From Clostridia bacterium (GTDB lineage Bacteria > Bacillota > Clostridia > Oscillospirales > CAG-272): a stretch of 34,178 nt of DNA. Of the stretch, positions 21,774 through 30,896 are shown in pieces. Position 1 is the first letter of the stretch, and each line of letters begins with the position of its first letter. Where the stretch lies: the NCBI GenBank assembly GCA_017398145.1, contig JAFQHD010000225.1, positions 1 to 34,178 of the forward strand. The letters are read 5' to 3'. The notes under the pieces were generated by a model. It made no database searches. It was given only the letters and a program-made list of their open reading frames with translations, and was not told the origin of the DNA. Both the position numbers and the translations under genes were made by a program.

Positions 21774-23222
21774 ATGGCAATCTATAACCCTAAATCATTA
21801 AAAGCAGAAGAATTTATAAACGACGGCGAAATTCTTGAAACCTTGAAGTACGCCGAGGAAAACAAAAATAACATCGAGCTTATCGACGCTATCCTTGAAA
21901 AGGCAAGACCCAAGAAGAACGGCAACGGTGTTACCTGCGCGGGACTTACCCACCGTGAGGCGTCCGTACTTCTTGCCTGCGATATCCCCGAAAAGATAGA
22001 GGAGATATATAAGATAGCGGAGGAGATCAAGCTTGCATTCTACGGTAACCGTATCGTAATGTTCGCACCTCTGTACCTGTCCAACTACTGTGTCAACGGC
22101 TGCGTATACTGCCCCTACCACTATCAGAACAAGCATATCTGCCGTAAGAAGCTGACTCAGGAGGAGGTAAAGGCAGAAGTCATCGCTCTGCAGGACATGG
22201 GTCACAAGAGATTGGCTATCGAGGCAGGCGAGGACCCTGTAAACAACCCCATCGAGTATATCCTTGAGTGTATCAACACCATCTACTCGGTAAACCATAA
22301 GAACGGTGCCATCCGCCGCGTCAATGTAAACATTGCGGCAACCACCGTAGAAAACTACCGTAAATTAAAGGATGCAGGTATCGGTACATATATCCTCTTC
22401 CAGGAGACCTACCATAAGGAAAGCTACTTAAAGCTCCATCCCACCGGACCCAAGCATAACTACGAATATCACACCGAGGCTATGGACAGAGCTATGGAGG
22501 GAGGTATAGATGATGTGGGACTGGGAGTTCTCTTCGGACTTGAGCTTTACAAGTACGAGTTTGCGGGACTTTTGATGCACGCAGAGCATCTTGAGGCTGT
22601 ACACGGCGTAGGTCCTCATACTATCAGCGTTCCCCGTATCAAGCATGCCGACGACATCGACCCCGATGCCTTTGACAACTCTATATCCGACGATATATTT
22701 GAAAAGATCACCGCTTGTATCAGACTGGCTGTTCCCTATACCGGTATGATCATCTCCACCCGTGAGACCGAGGCGGTAAGAACAAAGCTCTTACACCGAG
22801 GCATCAGCCAGGTAAGCGGCGGCAGCCGTACCTCTGTGGGCGGATATACCGAGGAGGTAAGACCCACCGATACCGAGCAGTTTGACGTATCCGACCAGAG
22901 AACTCTTGACGAGGTTGTTCGTTGGCTTATGGAGAACGGACATATTCCCTCCTTCTGTACAGCATGCTACCGCGAGGGCAGAACAGGCGACCGCTTTATG
23001 AGCCTGTGTAAGTCGGGACAGATAATCAACTGCTGTCACCCCAACGCTCTTATGACGTTGACCGAGTACCTTGTAGACTACGCAAGCGAGGAGACCAAGA
23101 AGGTAGGCTACGAGCTTATCGAGCGCGAGCTTGAAAAGATCACCGCTCCCAAGGTCAAGGAGATAGCAAAGAAAAATATAGAAGAGATCAAAAATTCAAA
23201 CAGACGCGATTTCAGGTTTTAA
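21774..23222 (+). CDS. hydG: [FeFe]-hydrogenase H-cluster radical SAM maturase HydG
   Basis: The 482-residue tyrosine lyase produces CO, cyanide and the Fe synthon. The SAM cluster motif is C106-VNG-C110-VY-C113. The auxiliary-cluster motif CX2CX22C, diagnostic for HydG versus ThiH, is intact as Cys395, Cys398 and Cys421 (CTACYREGRTGDRF and INCCHPNAL). Further family segments are LFQETYHKESYLKLHPTGPK and VGGYTEEVRP. AAGGAG precedes the start; hydF follows after two bases. Confidence 0.97.
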   Translation: MAIYNPKSLKAEEFINDGEILETLKYAEENKNNIELIDAILEKARPKKNGNGVTCAGLTHREASVLLACDIPEKIEEIYKIAEEIKLAFYGNRIVMFAPLYLSNYCVNGCVYCPYHYQNKHICRKKLTQEEVKAEVIALQDMGHKRLAIEAGEDPVNNPIEYILECINTIYSVNHKNGAIRRVNVNIAATTVENYRKLKDAGIGTYILFQETYHKESYLKLHPTGPKHNYEYHTEAMDRAMEGGIDDVGLGVLFGLELYKYEFAGLLMHAEHLEAVHGVGPHTISVPRIKHADDIDPDAFDNSISDDIFEKITACIRLAVPYTGMIISTRETEAVRTKLLHRGISQVSGGSRTSVGGYTEEVRPTDTEQFDVSDQRTLDEVVRWLMENGHIPSFCTACYREGRTGDRFMSLCKSGQIINCCHPNALMTLTEYLVDYASEETKKVGYELIERELEKITAPKVKEIAKKNIEEIKNSNRRDFRF

Positions 23223-23224
23223 TT

Positions 23225-24415
23225 ATGAGTTTAAATAATACACCTAACTCCGAAAGAGTTCATATAGGCTTTTTCGGAATGAGAAATGCGGGTAAATCAA
23301 GTCTTGTCAACGCAGTAACGGGACAGTCACTTTCGGTGGTATCCGACGTAAAGGGTACTACCACCGACCCCGTCACAAAGGCTATGGAGCTGCTTCCCTT
23401 AGGTCCCGTAGTCATTATCGACACCCCCGGTATTGATGATGAGGGAGATCTGGGTGCGCTTCGCGTTAAAAAGGCAAGACAGGTGCTTGCAAAAACGGAT
23501 ATTGCCGTACTTGTTACGGATGCGACAAAGGAATTATCCGACTTTGACAAACAGCTTATTTCTTACTTTGAGGAAGCAAAGCTACCTTATATAATTGCAT
23601 ATAACAAGTGTGATATCGTCAAAAAAGAAACCAAGGACAATGAGATCTGCGTTTCTGCTTTGACAGGTGAGGGAGTAAACGAGCTTAAAGAAAAGATAGC
23701 AGCTCTGAATCCCAAGACCGAGGAAAAATTCATCGTTGCCGATCTGCTTACAAAGGGAGATATAGTCGTACTCGTTACCCCTATAGACGAGTCTGCTCCC
23801 AAGGGCAGACTTATCCTGCCCCAGCAGAATACTATCCGTGAGATAATAGACCACGGCTGTATTACCGTAGTCTGTCAGCCCGAGGAATTAAAGCAGACTC
23901 TTGATGCATTGAAAAACCCGCCTCGGCTCGTTATAACAGATTCACAGGTATTCGGCAAGGTAGCGAAAATTTTACCCGACAATATCCCTCTTACATCCTT
24001 CTCCATACTCTTTGCAAGGTATAAGGGAGAGTTAGAGGAATTGGTACGCGGTGCATCCCTCTTGTCAAAACTGAAAAAATCTGATAAAATACTTATATCC
24101 GAGGGCTGTACCCATCACAGGCAGTGTAACGATATAGGTACGGTCAAGATGCCGGGCTGGATAGAGAGCTTTTCCGGAGTAAAGCCGGAATATCATTTCA
24201 CCTCCGGCGGTGAATTTCCCGAGGATCTTTCCGAATATGCCCTTATAGTCCATTGCGGCGGCTGTATGCTCAACGAAAAGGAAATGAAACGCCGTATCTC
24301 TGCGGCAAAGGCGGCAGGCATACCCATAGTCAATTACGGTGTTGCTATTGCCAATATGCACGGAATATTGAAACAGGCTCTCGGTCCGTTTCCCGAAATT
24401 CAAAAGCTTCTTTGA
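23225..24415 (+). CDS. hydF: [FeFe]-hydrogenase maturation GTPase HydF
   Basis: The 396-residue scaffold protein has an N-terminal GTPase (P-loop GMRNAGKS 18-25, TTTDPV switch region 45-50, DTPG 66-69, NKCD 127-130), a dimerisation domain, and a C-terminal FeS domain with the CxHx(n)HCxxC ligands as Cys295, His297, His343, Cys344 and Cys347 (EGCTHHRQC and VHCGGCML). It receives the diiron precursor from HydE/HydG and hands it to apo-hydrogenase. It is the third maturase of the operon; the hydrogenase structural gene is not in this window. Confidence 0.96.
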   Translation: MSLNNTPNSERVHIGFFGMRNAGKSSLVNAVTGQSLSVVSDVKGTTTDPVTKAMELLPLGPVVIIDTPGIDDEGDLGALRVKKARQVLAKTDIAVLVTDATKELSDFDKQLISYFEEAKLPYIIAYNKCDIVKKETKDNEICVSALTGEGVNELKEKIAALNPKTEEKFIVADLLTKGDIVVLVTPIDESAPKGRLILPQQNTIREIIDHGCITVVCQPEELKQTLDALKNPPRLVITDSQVFGKVAKILPDNIPLTSFSILFARYKGELEELVRGASLLSKLKKSDKILISEGCTHHRQCNDIGTVKMPGWIESFSGVKPEYHFTSGGEFPEDLSEYALIVHCGGCMLNEKEMKRRISAAKAAGIPIVNYGVAIANMHGILKQALGPFPEIQKLL

Positions 24416-24430
24416 AAGTGAGGTATAATT

Positions 24431-25216
24431 ATGATAGATTTTAAGAGTAAAAAAGGCTTTATATGTGATATGGACGGTGTTATATATCACGGCAATAAAA
24501 TACTCCCCGGAGTGGCAGAGTTTATCAACTGGCTCCACGACGCGAAAAAGGAGTTTTTATTCCTCACCAACAACTCGGGGCAGACGCCCAAGGAGCTTCA
24601 GCAGAAGATGGCGCGTCTGGGACTTGATATCCCCGAAAAGCATTTTTATACAAGCGCCCTTGCAACGGCAGCGTTTCTCAAGGAGCAGTCTCCCGGATGC
24701 TCGGTTTATGCCATAGGTGAGGCGGGACTTTTCAACGCTCTTTACGATGCAGGCATCACCATGAACGATGTCAACCCCGACTATGTTGTAGTAGGTGAGG
24801 GAAAGGCATACTCCCTTGATACGCTTACAAAAGCAGTAAATTTAGTTATGGGCGGTGCAAAGCTTATCGGCTGTAACTCTGATGTTTCCGCACCCATCGA
24901 AAACGGCATAACCCCTGCCTGCAGAGCTCTTGTGGCTCCGATAGAGATGGCAACCGGCAGACAGGCTTACTATTGCGGCAAGCCCAATCCCCTTATGATG
25001 CATACAGGTCTAAAGCTCTTAGGCTGTCATTCCGCAGAGGCGGTAATGGTAGGCGACCGTATGGATACCGATATAATCTCAGGTCTTGAGCGCGGTCTGT
25101 CAACGGTTTTGGTCCTCTCGGGAGTTTCCACCATGGAGACCATAAAAACCTACGGCTACAAGCCCACCGTGGTTATGAACGGTGTAGGTGACATAGTGAA
25201 AGCCGCAAAAGCATAA
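24431..25216 (+). CDS. NagD/HAD-IIA family phosphatase
   Basis: The 261-residue protein has HAD motif I CDMDGV with nucleophile Asp13 and Asp15, motif II LFLTNNSG (about 43-50), Lys in YYCGKPNPLMM, and motif IV MVGDRMDTDI (about 213-222). The cap and length fit the NagD/AraL-like group (p-nitrophenylphosphatase, sugar or nucleotide phosphatases). It lies 15 bases after hydF and before the operon terminator, so it is probably co-transcribed; a link to hydrogenase maturation is not known and could be incidental. Confidence 0.9.
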   Translation: MIDFKSKKGFICDMDGVIYHGNKILPGVAEFINWLHDAKKEFLFLTNNSGQTPKELQQKMARLGLDIPEKHFYTSALATAAFLKEQSPGCSVYAIGEAGLFNALYDAGITMNDVNPDYVVVGEGKAYSLDTLTKAVNLVMGGAKLIGCNSDVSAPIENGITPACRALVAPIEMATGRQAYYCGKPNPLMMHTGLKLLGCHSAEAVMVGDRMDTDIISGLERGLSTVLVLSGVSTMETIKTYGYKPTVVMNGVGDIVKAAKA

Positions 25217-25224
25217 TTAACAAC

Positions 25225-25254
25225 AAACCGTTGCAAATTTGTGACGGTTTTTTT
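25225..25254 (+). terminator. Terminator of the hyd operon
   Basis: AAACCGT / ACGGTTT with a self-pairing inner CAAATTTG, followed by TTTT. Confidence 0.7.
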
Positions 25255-25264
25255 ACGATTTCCC

Positions 25265-25293
25265 TTGACATACAATATAAAATAATATAAAAT
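25265..25293 (+). promoter_or_regulatory. Promoter of rny
   Basis: TTGACA (25265-25270), 17 bases, TAAAAT (25288-25293), leaving an 80-nt leader. Confidence 0.6.
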
Positions 25294-25378
25294 AAGAAAT
25301 GTATATTGTTTTGTATTGTTCGCATCATGCGTTTAATAATTTATGCAATAACAGAAAATTGAATAAGGAGGTGCAATT

Positions 25379-26932
25379 TTGAATCCTACACTTTGGATCA
25401 TCAGTGTAGTCGCTGCATTTCTTGTTGCTTTAGTTATCGGCGTGCTTGTAGGCGCGGCATACCGCAAGAAGGTTGCCGAAGCCAAGATAGGCTCAGCGGA
25501 AGCACAGGCTAAGAAGATCGTGGAGGAAGGCGAAAAGCTCGCCGAGACCAAAAAAAAGGAAGCCTTGCTTGAAGCTAAGGAAGAGATCCTCAAGCAGAAG
25601 AACGACTCAGAGCGTGAGCTCAAGGAGCGTCGTAAGGAAATTTCCAAGATGGAAAACCGCGTGGCAGCCCGTGAAGAGACACTCGACCGTAAGCTTGAAA
25701 ATCTCGACAAGAAAGAAGAGACACTGAACAAAAAGATCAAAGAAAACACCGAACGTGGCGAAGAGCTCGACAAGATGAAGGCAACCGAGCTTGAGCTTCT
25801 CCAGAAGATATCCGGTTATACGGCACAGGAAGCCAAGGCAGAGCTGCTTAACCGCATCGAGGAAGAGGCCAAGCACGAGGCGGCTATGAAGATAGTCGAG
25901 ATCGAAAGCCAGCTTAAGGACGAGGCTGACCAGAAGGCGAGAGAGATCGTTGCTCTGGCTATCCAGCGCTGTGCTGCCGACCACGTTTCAGAAACCACAG
26001 TATCTGTTGTAACACTCCCCAACGACGATATGAAGGGTCGTATCATCGGCCGTGAGGGACGTAACATCAGAACCATCGAAACTATGACAGGCGTCGATCT
26101 TATCATCGACGACACCCCCGAGGCTATCACCCTTTCCTGTTTCGACCCCGTAAGAAGAGAAGTAGCAAGAATCGCACTTGAAAAGCTTATTTCCGACGGA
26201 CGTATACATCCCGCCCGTATCGAGGAAATGGTTGAAAAGGCAAAGAAAGAGGTTGACGCCGCAATCAAGCAGGCAGGCGACAAGGCGATATTTGAAACAG
26301 GTATCCACGGCATCGCTCCCGAGCTTGTACGTCTCCTCGGAAGACTTCGTTACCGTACCAGCTACGGTCAGAACGTACTTACACACTCTATTGAGGTTGC
26401 ATTCCTGTCAGGTATCATCGCAGATGAGCTTGGCGTAGACAGCACCCTTGCAAAGAGAGCAGGTCTGCTCCACGATATCGGTAAGGCTCTTACCAGCGAG
26501 CTTGAGGGCTCCCATGTACAGCTCGGTATCGACATAGCAAAGAAGTATAAGGAAAACAAGGATGTGCTCCATGCAATCGAGGCACATCACGGCGACGTTG
26601 AGCCCAGAACTATCGTTGCTATGATAGTACAGGCGGCAGACGCCATCTCCGCGGCACGTCCCGGCGCGCGCAGAGAGGATCTTGAAAACTATATCAAGAG
26701 ATTGCAGAAGCTTGAAGAGATCGCAACAAGCTTTGACGGCGTTGAAAAATCCTTCGCCATCCAGGCGGGCCGCGAGATCAGAATTATGGTCAAGCCCGAA
26801 GAGGTCAACGACGATCAGATGGTTCTGGTTGCCCGCGACATCGTAAAGAAGATCGAAGCAGAGCTGGAATATCCCGGACAGATCAAGATAAACGTCATCC
26901 GAGAGAGCAGAGCTGTAGATTATGCGAAATAA
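25379..26932 (+). CDS. rny: Ribonuclease Y
   Basis: The 517-residue endoribonuclease starts mRNA decay in Firmicutes. An N-terminal membrane helix (about 5-27), a long coiled coil (about 35-190), a KH domain with the [12 protein letters not shown] motif (about 218-229), and an HD domain with HSIEVAFL and LLHDIGKA (metal ligands) plus HHGD are all in order, and the length is normal. It starts with TTG at 25379, eight bases after AGGAGGTG, the only reasonable start. YmdB, a known genetic neighbour of rny, follows. Confidence 0.96.
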   Translation: MNPTLWIISVVAAFLVALVIGVLVGAAYRKKVAEAKIGSAEAQAKKIVEEGEKLAETKKKEALLEAKEEILKQKNDSERELKERRKEISKMENRVAAREETLDRKLENLDKKEETLNKKIKENTERGEELDKMKATELELLQKISGYTAQEAKAELLNRIEEEAKHEAAMKIVEIESQLKDEADQKAREIVALAIQRCAADHVSETTVSVVTLPNDDMKGRIIGREGRNIRTIETMTGVDLIIDDTPEAITLSCFDPVRREVARIALEKLISDGRIHPARIEEMVEKAKKEVDAAIKQAGDKAIFETGIHGIAPELVRLLGRLRYRTSYGQNVLTHSIEVAFLSGIIADELGVDSTLAKRAGLLHDIGKALTSELEGSHVQLGIDIAKKYKENKDVLHAIEAHHGDVEPRTIVAMIVQAADAISAARPGARREDLENYIKRLQKLEEIATSFDGVEKSFAIQAGREIRIMVKPEEVNDDQMVLVARDIVKKIEAELEYPGQIKINVIRESRAVDYAK

Positions 26933-27024
26933 AGCGCAAGCTTTTTCATATAGATAATTTATATAGAACTAAACTGATAACAATACGGTATTCCGTTTTA
27001 TATATTTTTTCTATAAAAACCGAG

Positions 27025-27050
27025 TGCGGCTCCCGATTTCGAGAGCCGCA
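27025..27050 (+). other. Leader hairpin before ymdB
   Basis: TGCGGCTC / GAGCCGCA, an 8-bp stem with 10-base loop, lies 21 bases upstream of the ymdB start and has only TCTTT after it. It could be a weak attenuator or an mRNA-stabilising stem. Confidence 0.4.
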
Positions 27051-27071
27051 TCTTTACGGAAAGGTAAATTG

Positions 27072-27842
27072 ATGAAGATACTGGCAATAGGTGACGTTGT
27101 AGGTCCCGCGGCAATAGAATATATGAGCAAAAAGCTGCGTAATTTCGTATCCGCAGAGAGGGTATCCCTTACCCTCGTCAACGGCGAGAACGCAAGCGTA
27201 GGCAACGGGCTGACGAGAGCGGATGCAATAGCAATACTCGACGCAGGAGCCGACGTTATAACCGGAGGAAATCACATCTGGCAAAAGAAGGATCTCCGTG
27301 ATTTTCTCGATACAAGCGAGCGTATCATCCGTCCCGCAAACTACCCCTCGGCTAACCCCGGAAACGGTTATACCATAGCAGATGCCGACGGCTACCGTGT
27401 GCTTGTTATGAACGTGATGGGAGTTATCTACGGCGACAGCCTTGCAGACCCCTTTGAAACCGTTGAGCGTATACTCAAGAGAGAAGAAGGAAACTATGAT
27501 ATCGCCACTCTCGATATCCATGCCGAGACCACCAGCGAAAAATACGCTCTTGCCAGATACTTTGACGGCAGGATAAACGTCATATACGGCACCCATACCC
27601 ATATACCCACCGCCGACGAGCAGGTATTGCCCAAGGGAACAGGTTATATAACCGACCTCGGTATGACGGGTCCTCACGATTCTATCTTAGGTGTCAAGAG
27701 CGAATGTATAATCCACAAGCTTACCACCAAGCTCCCCACAAAATTTGAGATAGCGGAAAACGACCTTCGTGTCAACGGAGCACTGTTTGAGCTTGACCCC
27801 TCTACAGGCAGGGTGAACAAAGTGACGAGAGTCACTTTATAA
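27072..27842 (+). CDS. ymdB: YmdB-family metallophosphoesterase
   Basis: The 256-residue protein starts MKILAIGDVVGPAAIEYM with the first metal motif GDVVG, followed by VNGENASVGNGLTRADA, TGGNHIWQKKD, NVMGVIYGD, DIHAETTSEK and YGTHTHIPTADEQVLP, the complete set for the TIGR00282/YmdB family. In Bacillus the homologue is a phosphodiesterase (2',3'-cyclic nucleotides) affecting biofilm and motility choice, and it is coupled with RNase Y. ATG 27072 is chosen because GGAAAGG precedes it and homology begins there. Confidence 0.94.
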   Translation: MKILAIGDVVGPAAIEYMSKKLRNFVSAERVSLTLVNGENASVGNGLTRADAIAILDAGADVITGGNHIWQKKDLRDFLDTSERIIRPANYPSANPGNGYTIADADGYRVLVMNVMGVIYGDSLADPFETVERILKREEGNYDIATLDIHAETTSEKYALARYFDGRINVIYGTHTHIPTADEQVLPKGTGYITDLGMTGPHDSILGVKSECIIHKLTTKLPTKFEIAENDLRVNGALFELDPSTGRVNKVTRVTL

Positions 27843-27866
27843 ATGCAAAATGCAAAATTAAGGAAG

Positions 27867-27892
27867 AAAGCCGTTGCTGTTGCAACGGCTTT
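27867..27892. terminator. Bidirectional terminator after ymdB
   Basis: AAAGCCGTTGC-tgtt-GCAACGGCTTT followed by AATTTTTAATT; the convergent minus-strand gene ends six bases further on. Confidence 0.85.
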
Positions 27893-27897
27893 AATTT

Positions 27898-28806
27898 TTA
27901 ATTGTATTTGTTCAAGATCTCTTCAAGCAGCTTTTCAAAATTTACGCTGTCGATAAGCATCATTTTATCGTTGAAATACGAATTTTCGGCACCGAAGGGA
28001 ACATCCATTGTTACCCTATATGCATTCTCCGACGAGGCAAGCGTAGTCCATCTGTCACAGAAAAGATAATATCCGTCCTCAGTAAGCTCAATAGGCGGAA
28101 TGTAGGGATGGATAGAGTGATATATACTTTCTCTTTTTGCAGAACCTTCTATGACGTTCCCCTGCCACATTCCATGTCCGACGTCCCCTGTTGTCTGTAT
28201 AACGGGAATAACGTATCGGTGTCCCTCCTTCAGATAAAACATCTGATCAAAAAGTATCGTATCCTCGATAATCATAGTGTTTATGCCAAGTTCGCCTTTG
28301 TATATCTTTTCAACCTCTATTTCATATATAACGGTGTCCCAACGGTATATCGTTTTACCGCCTTCCCTGAATTTATCATAATCTGTGGCAAAATCGTAAT
28401 GCTTTATCCTTACGTCCTTAACTCTGCCCTCTACCACCGCCACAGCATCCAAAATGTATTCCTCATAGAAGGGAGCTATATCAGCCATCATAATCCCGTT
28501 AGCATCCTCAAGCTCGGGGTCAAGTCCGGTATCGGAAATATCAAGCTCGCTGTAAGGTATACCTTCATATACCGGTGACGGAGTATAAGTGATCTCCGGA
28601 AGATCGGTATCATCAGCCATATGTTCAACAGCCGGCAGATCGTCCTTCTCAAAAAAAGGCAAAGCCGCAACCAGCAGAACAAGCACAAAGCAGGCTGCAA
28701 TAAATATAGGTATTCTTATATTCTTTTTTGTTTTCTTTTCTTCTGCTTCCTCAATGAATTTTTCATCTATAAGACCGAATTTTTCTAAGAAATCTTCTCC
28801 TCTCAT
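27898..28806 (-). CDS. Membrane protein encoded with ECF sigma factor (putative anti-sigma)
   Basis: The 302-residue protein has a short charged cytoplasmic N-terminus (1-31, MRGEDFLEKFGLIDEKFIEE), one membrane helix (about 32-52) and a large extracellular domain of about 250 residues, with EEYILDAVAVVEGRVKDVRIKHY and TVIYEIEVEKIYKGELG, a pattern seen in secreted proteins of Clostridia. No zinc-binding anti-sigma motif is visible. Its start overlaps the stop of the sigma gene by four bases, so it is the obvious candidate partner that would hold or sense for the sigma factor; this is inference from context. Confidence 0.8.
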   Translation of the reverse strand: MRGEDFLEKFGLIDEKFIEEAEEKKTKKNIRIPIFIAACFVLVLLVAALPFFEKDDLPAVEHMADDTDLPEITYTPSPVYEGIPYSELDISDTGLDPELEDANGIMMADIAPFYEEYILDAVAVVEGRVKDVRIKHYDFATDYDKFREGGKTIYRWDTVIYEIEVEKIYKGELGINTMIIEDTILFDQMFYLKEGHRYVIPVIQTTGDVGHGMWQGNVIEGSAKRESIYHSIHPYIPPIELTEDGYYLFCDRWTTLASSENAYRVTMDVPFGAENSYFNDKMMLIDSVNFEKLLEEILNKYN

Positions 28807-29363
28807 AGCTCATAACCCTCCTTTATAAGATAATTTTTCAGCTCTGATCTCACACGGAAAAGCGTGGTCTTGACCTTGGATTCCGAAACCGAAAAACGCC
28901 GTGCTATATCCTCCACCGAATCGAGAAAGAAATATCTACGGACAAAAATTTTTCTTTTATCACGTGACAGTCCTTCAAGAAATCTATTGAGTATTTCGGC
29001 AAAAGCCATATCCTCTATACGCTGCTGGCAGTCATCGGGTGAGGGAATACAATTCTCAAGCTCAAGGCTTAATTCGCTTATATGGGCTTTGCGTTTAAGT
29101 GCTGTTCTTTGGCGGCATCGGTCAAGTGAGATATTCCGTACTATACGGCATAGAAAGGCATAAAAATAATTTTTCGGTTTGCTTGGCGGTATACTGCACC
29201 AAGCCTCGGAATATGTATCGTTTTCACATTCCTCAGCGGTCAGACGGTCGCCTACTATGCCAAAGGAAAGACTTTGCAACCGTTTACCGTATTTCTCGGC
29301 AGTATGCAGGATAGCATTTTCATCCCTCTGAAGATACAATTCAACTATTTTTACGTCATCCAT
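28803..29363 (-). CDS. ECF-type RNA polymerase sigma factor
   Basis: The 186-residue protein has region 2 (LTAEECENDTYSEAWCSIPP and YFYAFLCRIVRNISLDRCRQ, about 45-92) and region 4 (LSRDKRKIFVRRYFFLDSVEDIARRFSVSESKVKTTLFRVRSELKNYL, roughly 132-180), the typical two-domain ECF layout. The start at 29363 follows GGGAGTG by six bases; an in-frame ATG seven codons upstream lacks such a site. It precedes the membrane protein with a four-base overlap. Target promoters were not identified here. Confidence 0.9.
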   Translation of the reverse strand: MDDVKIVELYLQRDENAILHTAEKYGKRLQSLSFGIVGDRLTAEECENDTYSEAWCSIPPSKPKNYFYAFLCRIVRNISLDRCRQRTALKRKAHISELSLELENCIPSPDDCQQRIEDMAFAEILNRFLEGLSRDKRKIFVRRYFFLDSVEDIARRFSVSESKVKTTLFRVRSELKNYLIKEGYEL

Positions 29364-29453
29364 ATTCTCACTCCCTTCACTCATATAATCGGATTTTTAT
29401 AAAGAAAGGTTACAGATATTATAACAAAATTTCCCCACAAAATCAAATTGATA

Positions 29454-29482
29454 TTGCAAATTGCAAATGTTGGGTGTATAAT
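29454..29482 (+). promoter_or_regulatory. Promoter of the trkA-trkH operon
   Basis: TTGCAA (29454-29459), 17 bases, TATAAT (29477-29482). TTGCAAA is repeated in tandem at the -35 region. Confidence 0.6.
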
Positions 29483-29525
29483 GAGTGAAATGATTTCTTT
29501 ATAAAACTTATAAAAGGAGAAAAAT

Positions 29526-30884
29526 ATGAAGATCATTATCGTCGGCTGCGGTAAGATAGGTACTGCAATGCTCTCTAACCTTGTAAACGAGGGACACGAG
29601 GTGCTGGCAATAGACAGCGACCCTGCCACCATAACCGAGCTGACCAATATCTACGATGTAATGTGTATATGCGGTAACGGTGCAGACAGCGACGTGCTGT
29701 CAGAGGCAGGAGTTGATGACTGCGAGATGTTTGCAGCAGTCACAGCCTCGGACGAGCTAAATATGCTTGCCTGTTTTTTTGCAAAGAAGATGGGCGCAAA
29801 GCACACCATCGCCCGTATCCGTAATCCCGAATATAATGACAAAAGTCTTTCATTTATGCGTCAGCAGCTTGAGCTGTCTATGTCCATAAATCCCGAGTCA
29901 CTGTGTGCAAAGGAGCTTTTTAATATTCTTAAGCTCCCCGGTGCTATGTCTATCGAGACCTTTTCCCGCCGAAGCTTTGAAATGATAGAGCTGAAGCTCC
30001 GTGAGAACTCCGCCTTTGCGGACAAGACATTAAGCGAGTTGAGACAGAAATATAAAGCTAAATTTCTTATCTGCGTAGTAAGCCGAGGGGAGGAGGTATA
30101 TATCCCCGACGGTAATTTCGTTCTTCGTTCCGGAGACCGTATCGGTATGGCGGCGACCGCTGCCGAGGGTGAAAAGCTCTTCAAGATGCTCGGTCTTATG
30201 CGTAAGCGTACCAAGAACGTAATGATAGTAGGTGCCAACCGTACCTCATATTATCTTGCAAAAATGCTGGTCAACATCGGCGCCAACGTCAAGGTTATTG
30301 ATAAGGACCACGATCGCTGTGTTACCTTCAGCGAGCAGCTGCCCGAGGCGGTCGTAATAGAAGGTGACCCCGCATCCCGAGAGGTGCTTCTTGAGGAGGG
30401 GCTTAACAGTATGGACTCCTTCGTTTCGCTTACCGGTATGGACGAGGAGAATATACTTCTCTCTATTTTTGCATCCTCCAAGAACGTCCCCCAGATAATA
30501 ACCAAGATAAACCGTCCCGAGCTCTGTCAGATGGCTCTTAACTTAGGACTTGATTCCATAGTTTCACCCCGTAAGATAATTTCGGACCGGCTCTGTCAGT
30601 ACGCCCGTGCTCTTGAAATGTCTATAGGCGCGGAGATGGAGACCCTGTACACCCTGATGGACGAAAAGGCGGAGGCACTTGAGTTTATCGTAAGAAACGA
30701 CTTTGAATATCTTGATATCCCCTTAAAGGACCTCAAGCTTCGTCACAACACCCTTATCGCAGGTATTATCCGCGGCAGAAAGACCATCATCCCATCCGGT
30801 ATGGACGTTATCCTGCCCGATGACCACGTTATAGTTATCGCCGCAGGCAGACGTATAACCTCTCTGGGCGACGTGTTTGAATAA
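29526..30884 (+). CDS. trkA: TrkA potassium-uptake regulatory subunit
   Basis: The 452-residue protein is a duplicated RCK unit: TrkA-N Rossmann motif IIVGCGKIGTAM (3-14) with the adenine-ribose acidic end AIDSD, TrkA-C near 140-220, a second Rossmann motif VMIVGANRTSYYLAKM (about 231-246) with VIDKDHDR, and a final TrkA-C. It binds NAD(H)/ATP on the cytoplasmic face and gates TrkH. It is preceded by AAAAGGAG and followed after 12 bases by the channel gene. Confidence 0.95.
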   Translation: MKIIIVGCGKIGTAMLSNLVNEGHEVLAIDSDPATITELTNIYDVMCICGNGADSDVLSEAGVDDCEMFAAVTASDELNMLACFFAKKMGAKHTIARIRNPEYNDKSLSFMRQQLELSMSINPESLCAKELFNILKLPGAMSIETFSRRSFEMIELKLRENSAFADKTLSELRQKYKAKFLICVVSRGEEVYIPDGNFVLRSGDRIGMAATAAEGEKLFKMLGLMRKRTKNVMIVGANRTSYYLAKMLVNIGANVKVIDKDHDRCVTFSEQLPEAVVIEGDPASREVLLEEGLNSMDSFVSLTGMDEENILLSIFASSKNVPQIITKINRPELCQMALNLGLDSIVSPRKIISDRLCQYARALEMSIGAEMETLYTLMDEKAEALEFIVRNDFEYLDIPLKDLKLRHNTLIAGIIRGRKTIIPSGMDVILPDDHVIVIAAGRRITSLGDVFE

Positions 30885-30896
30885 GGTGGTGAGGGC

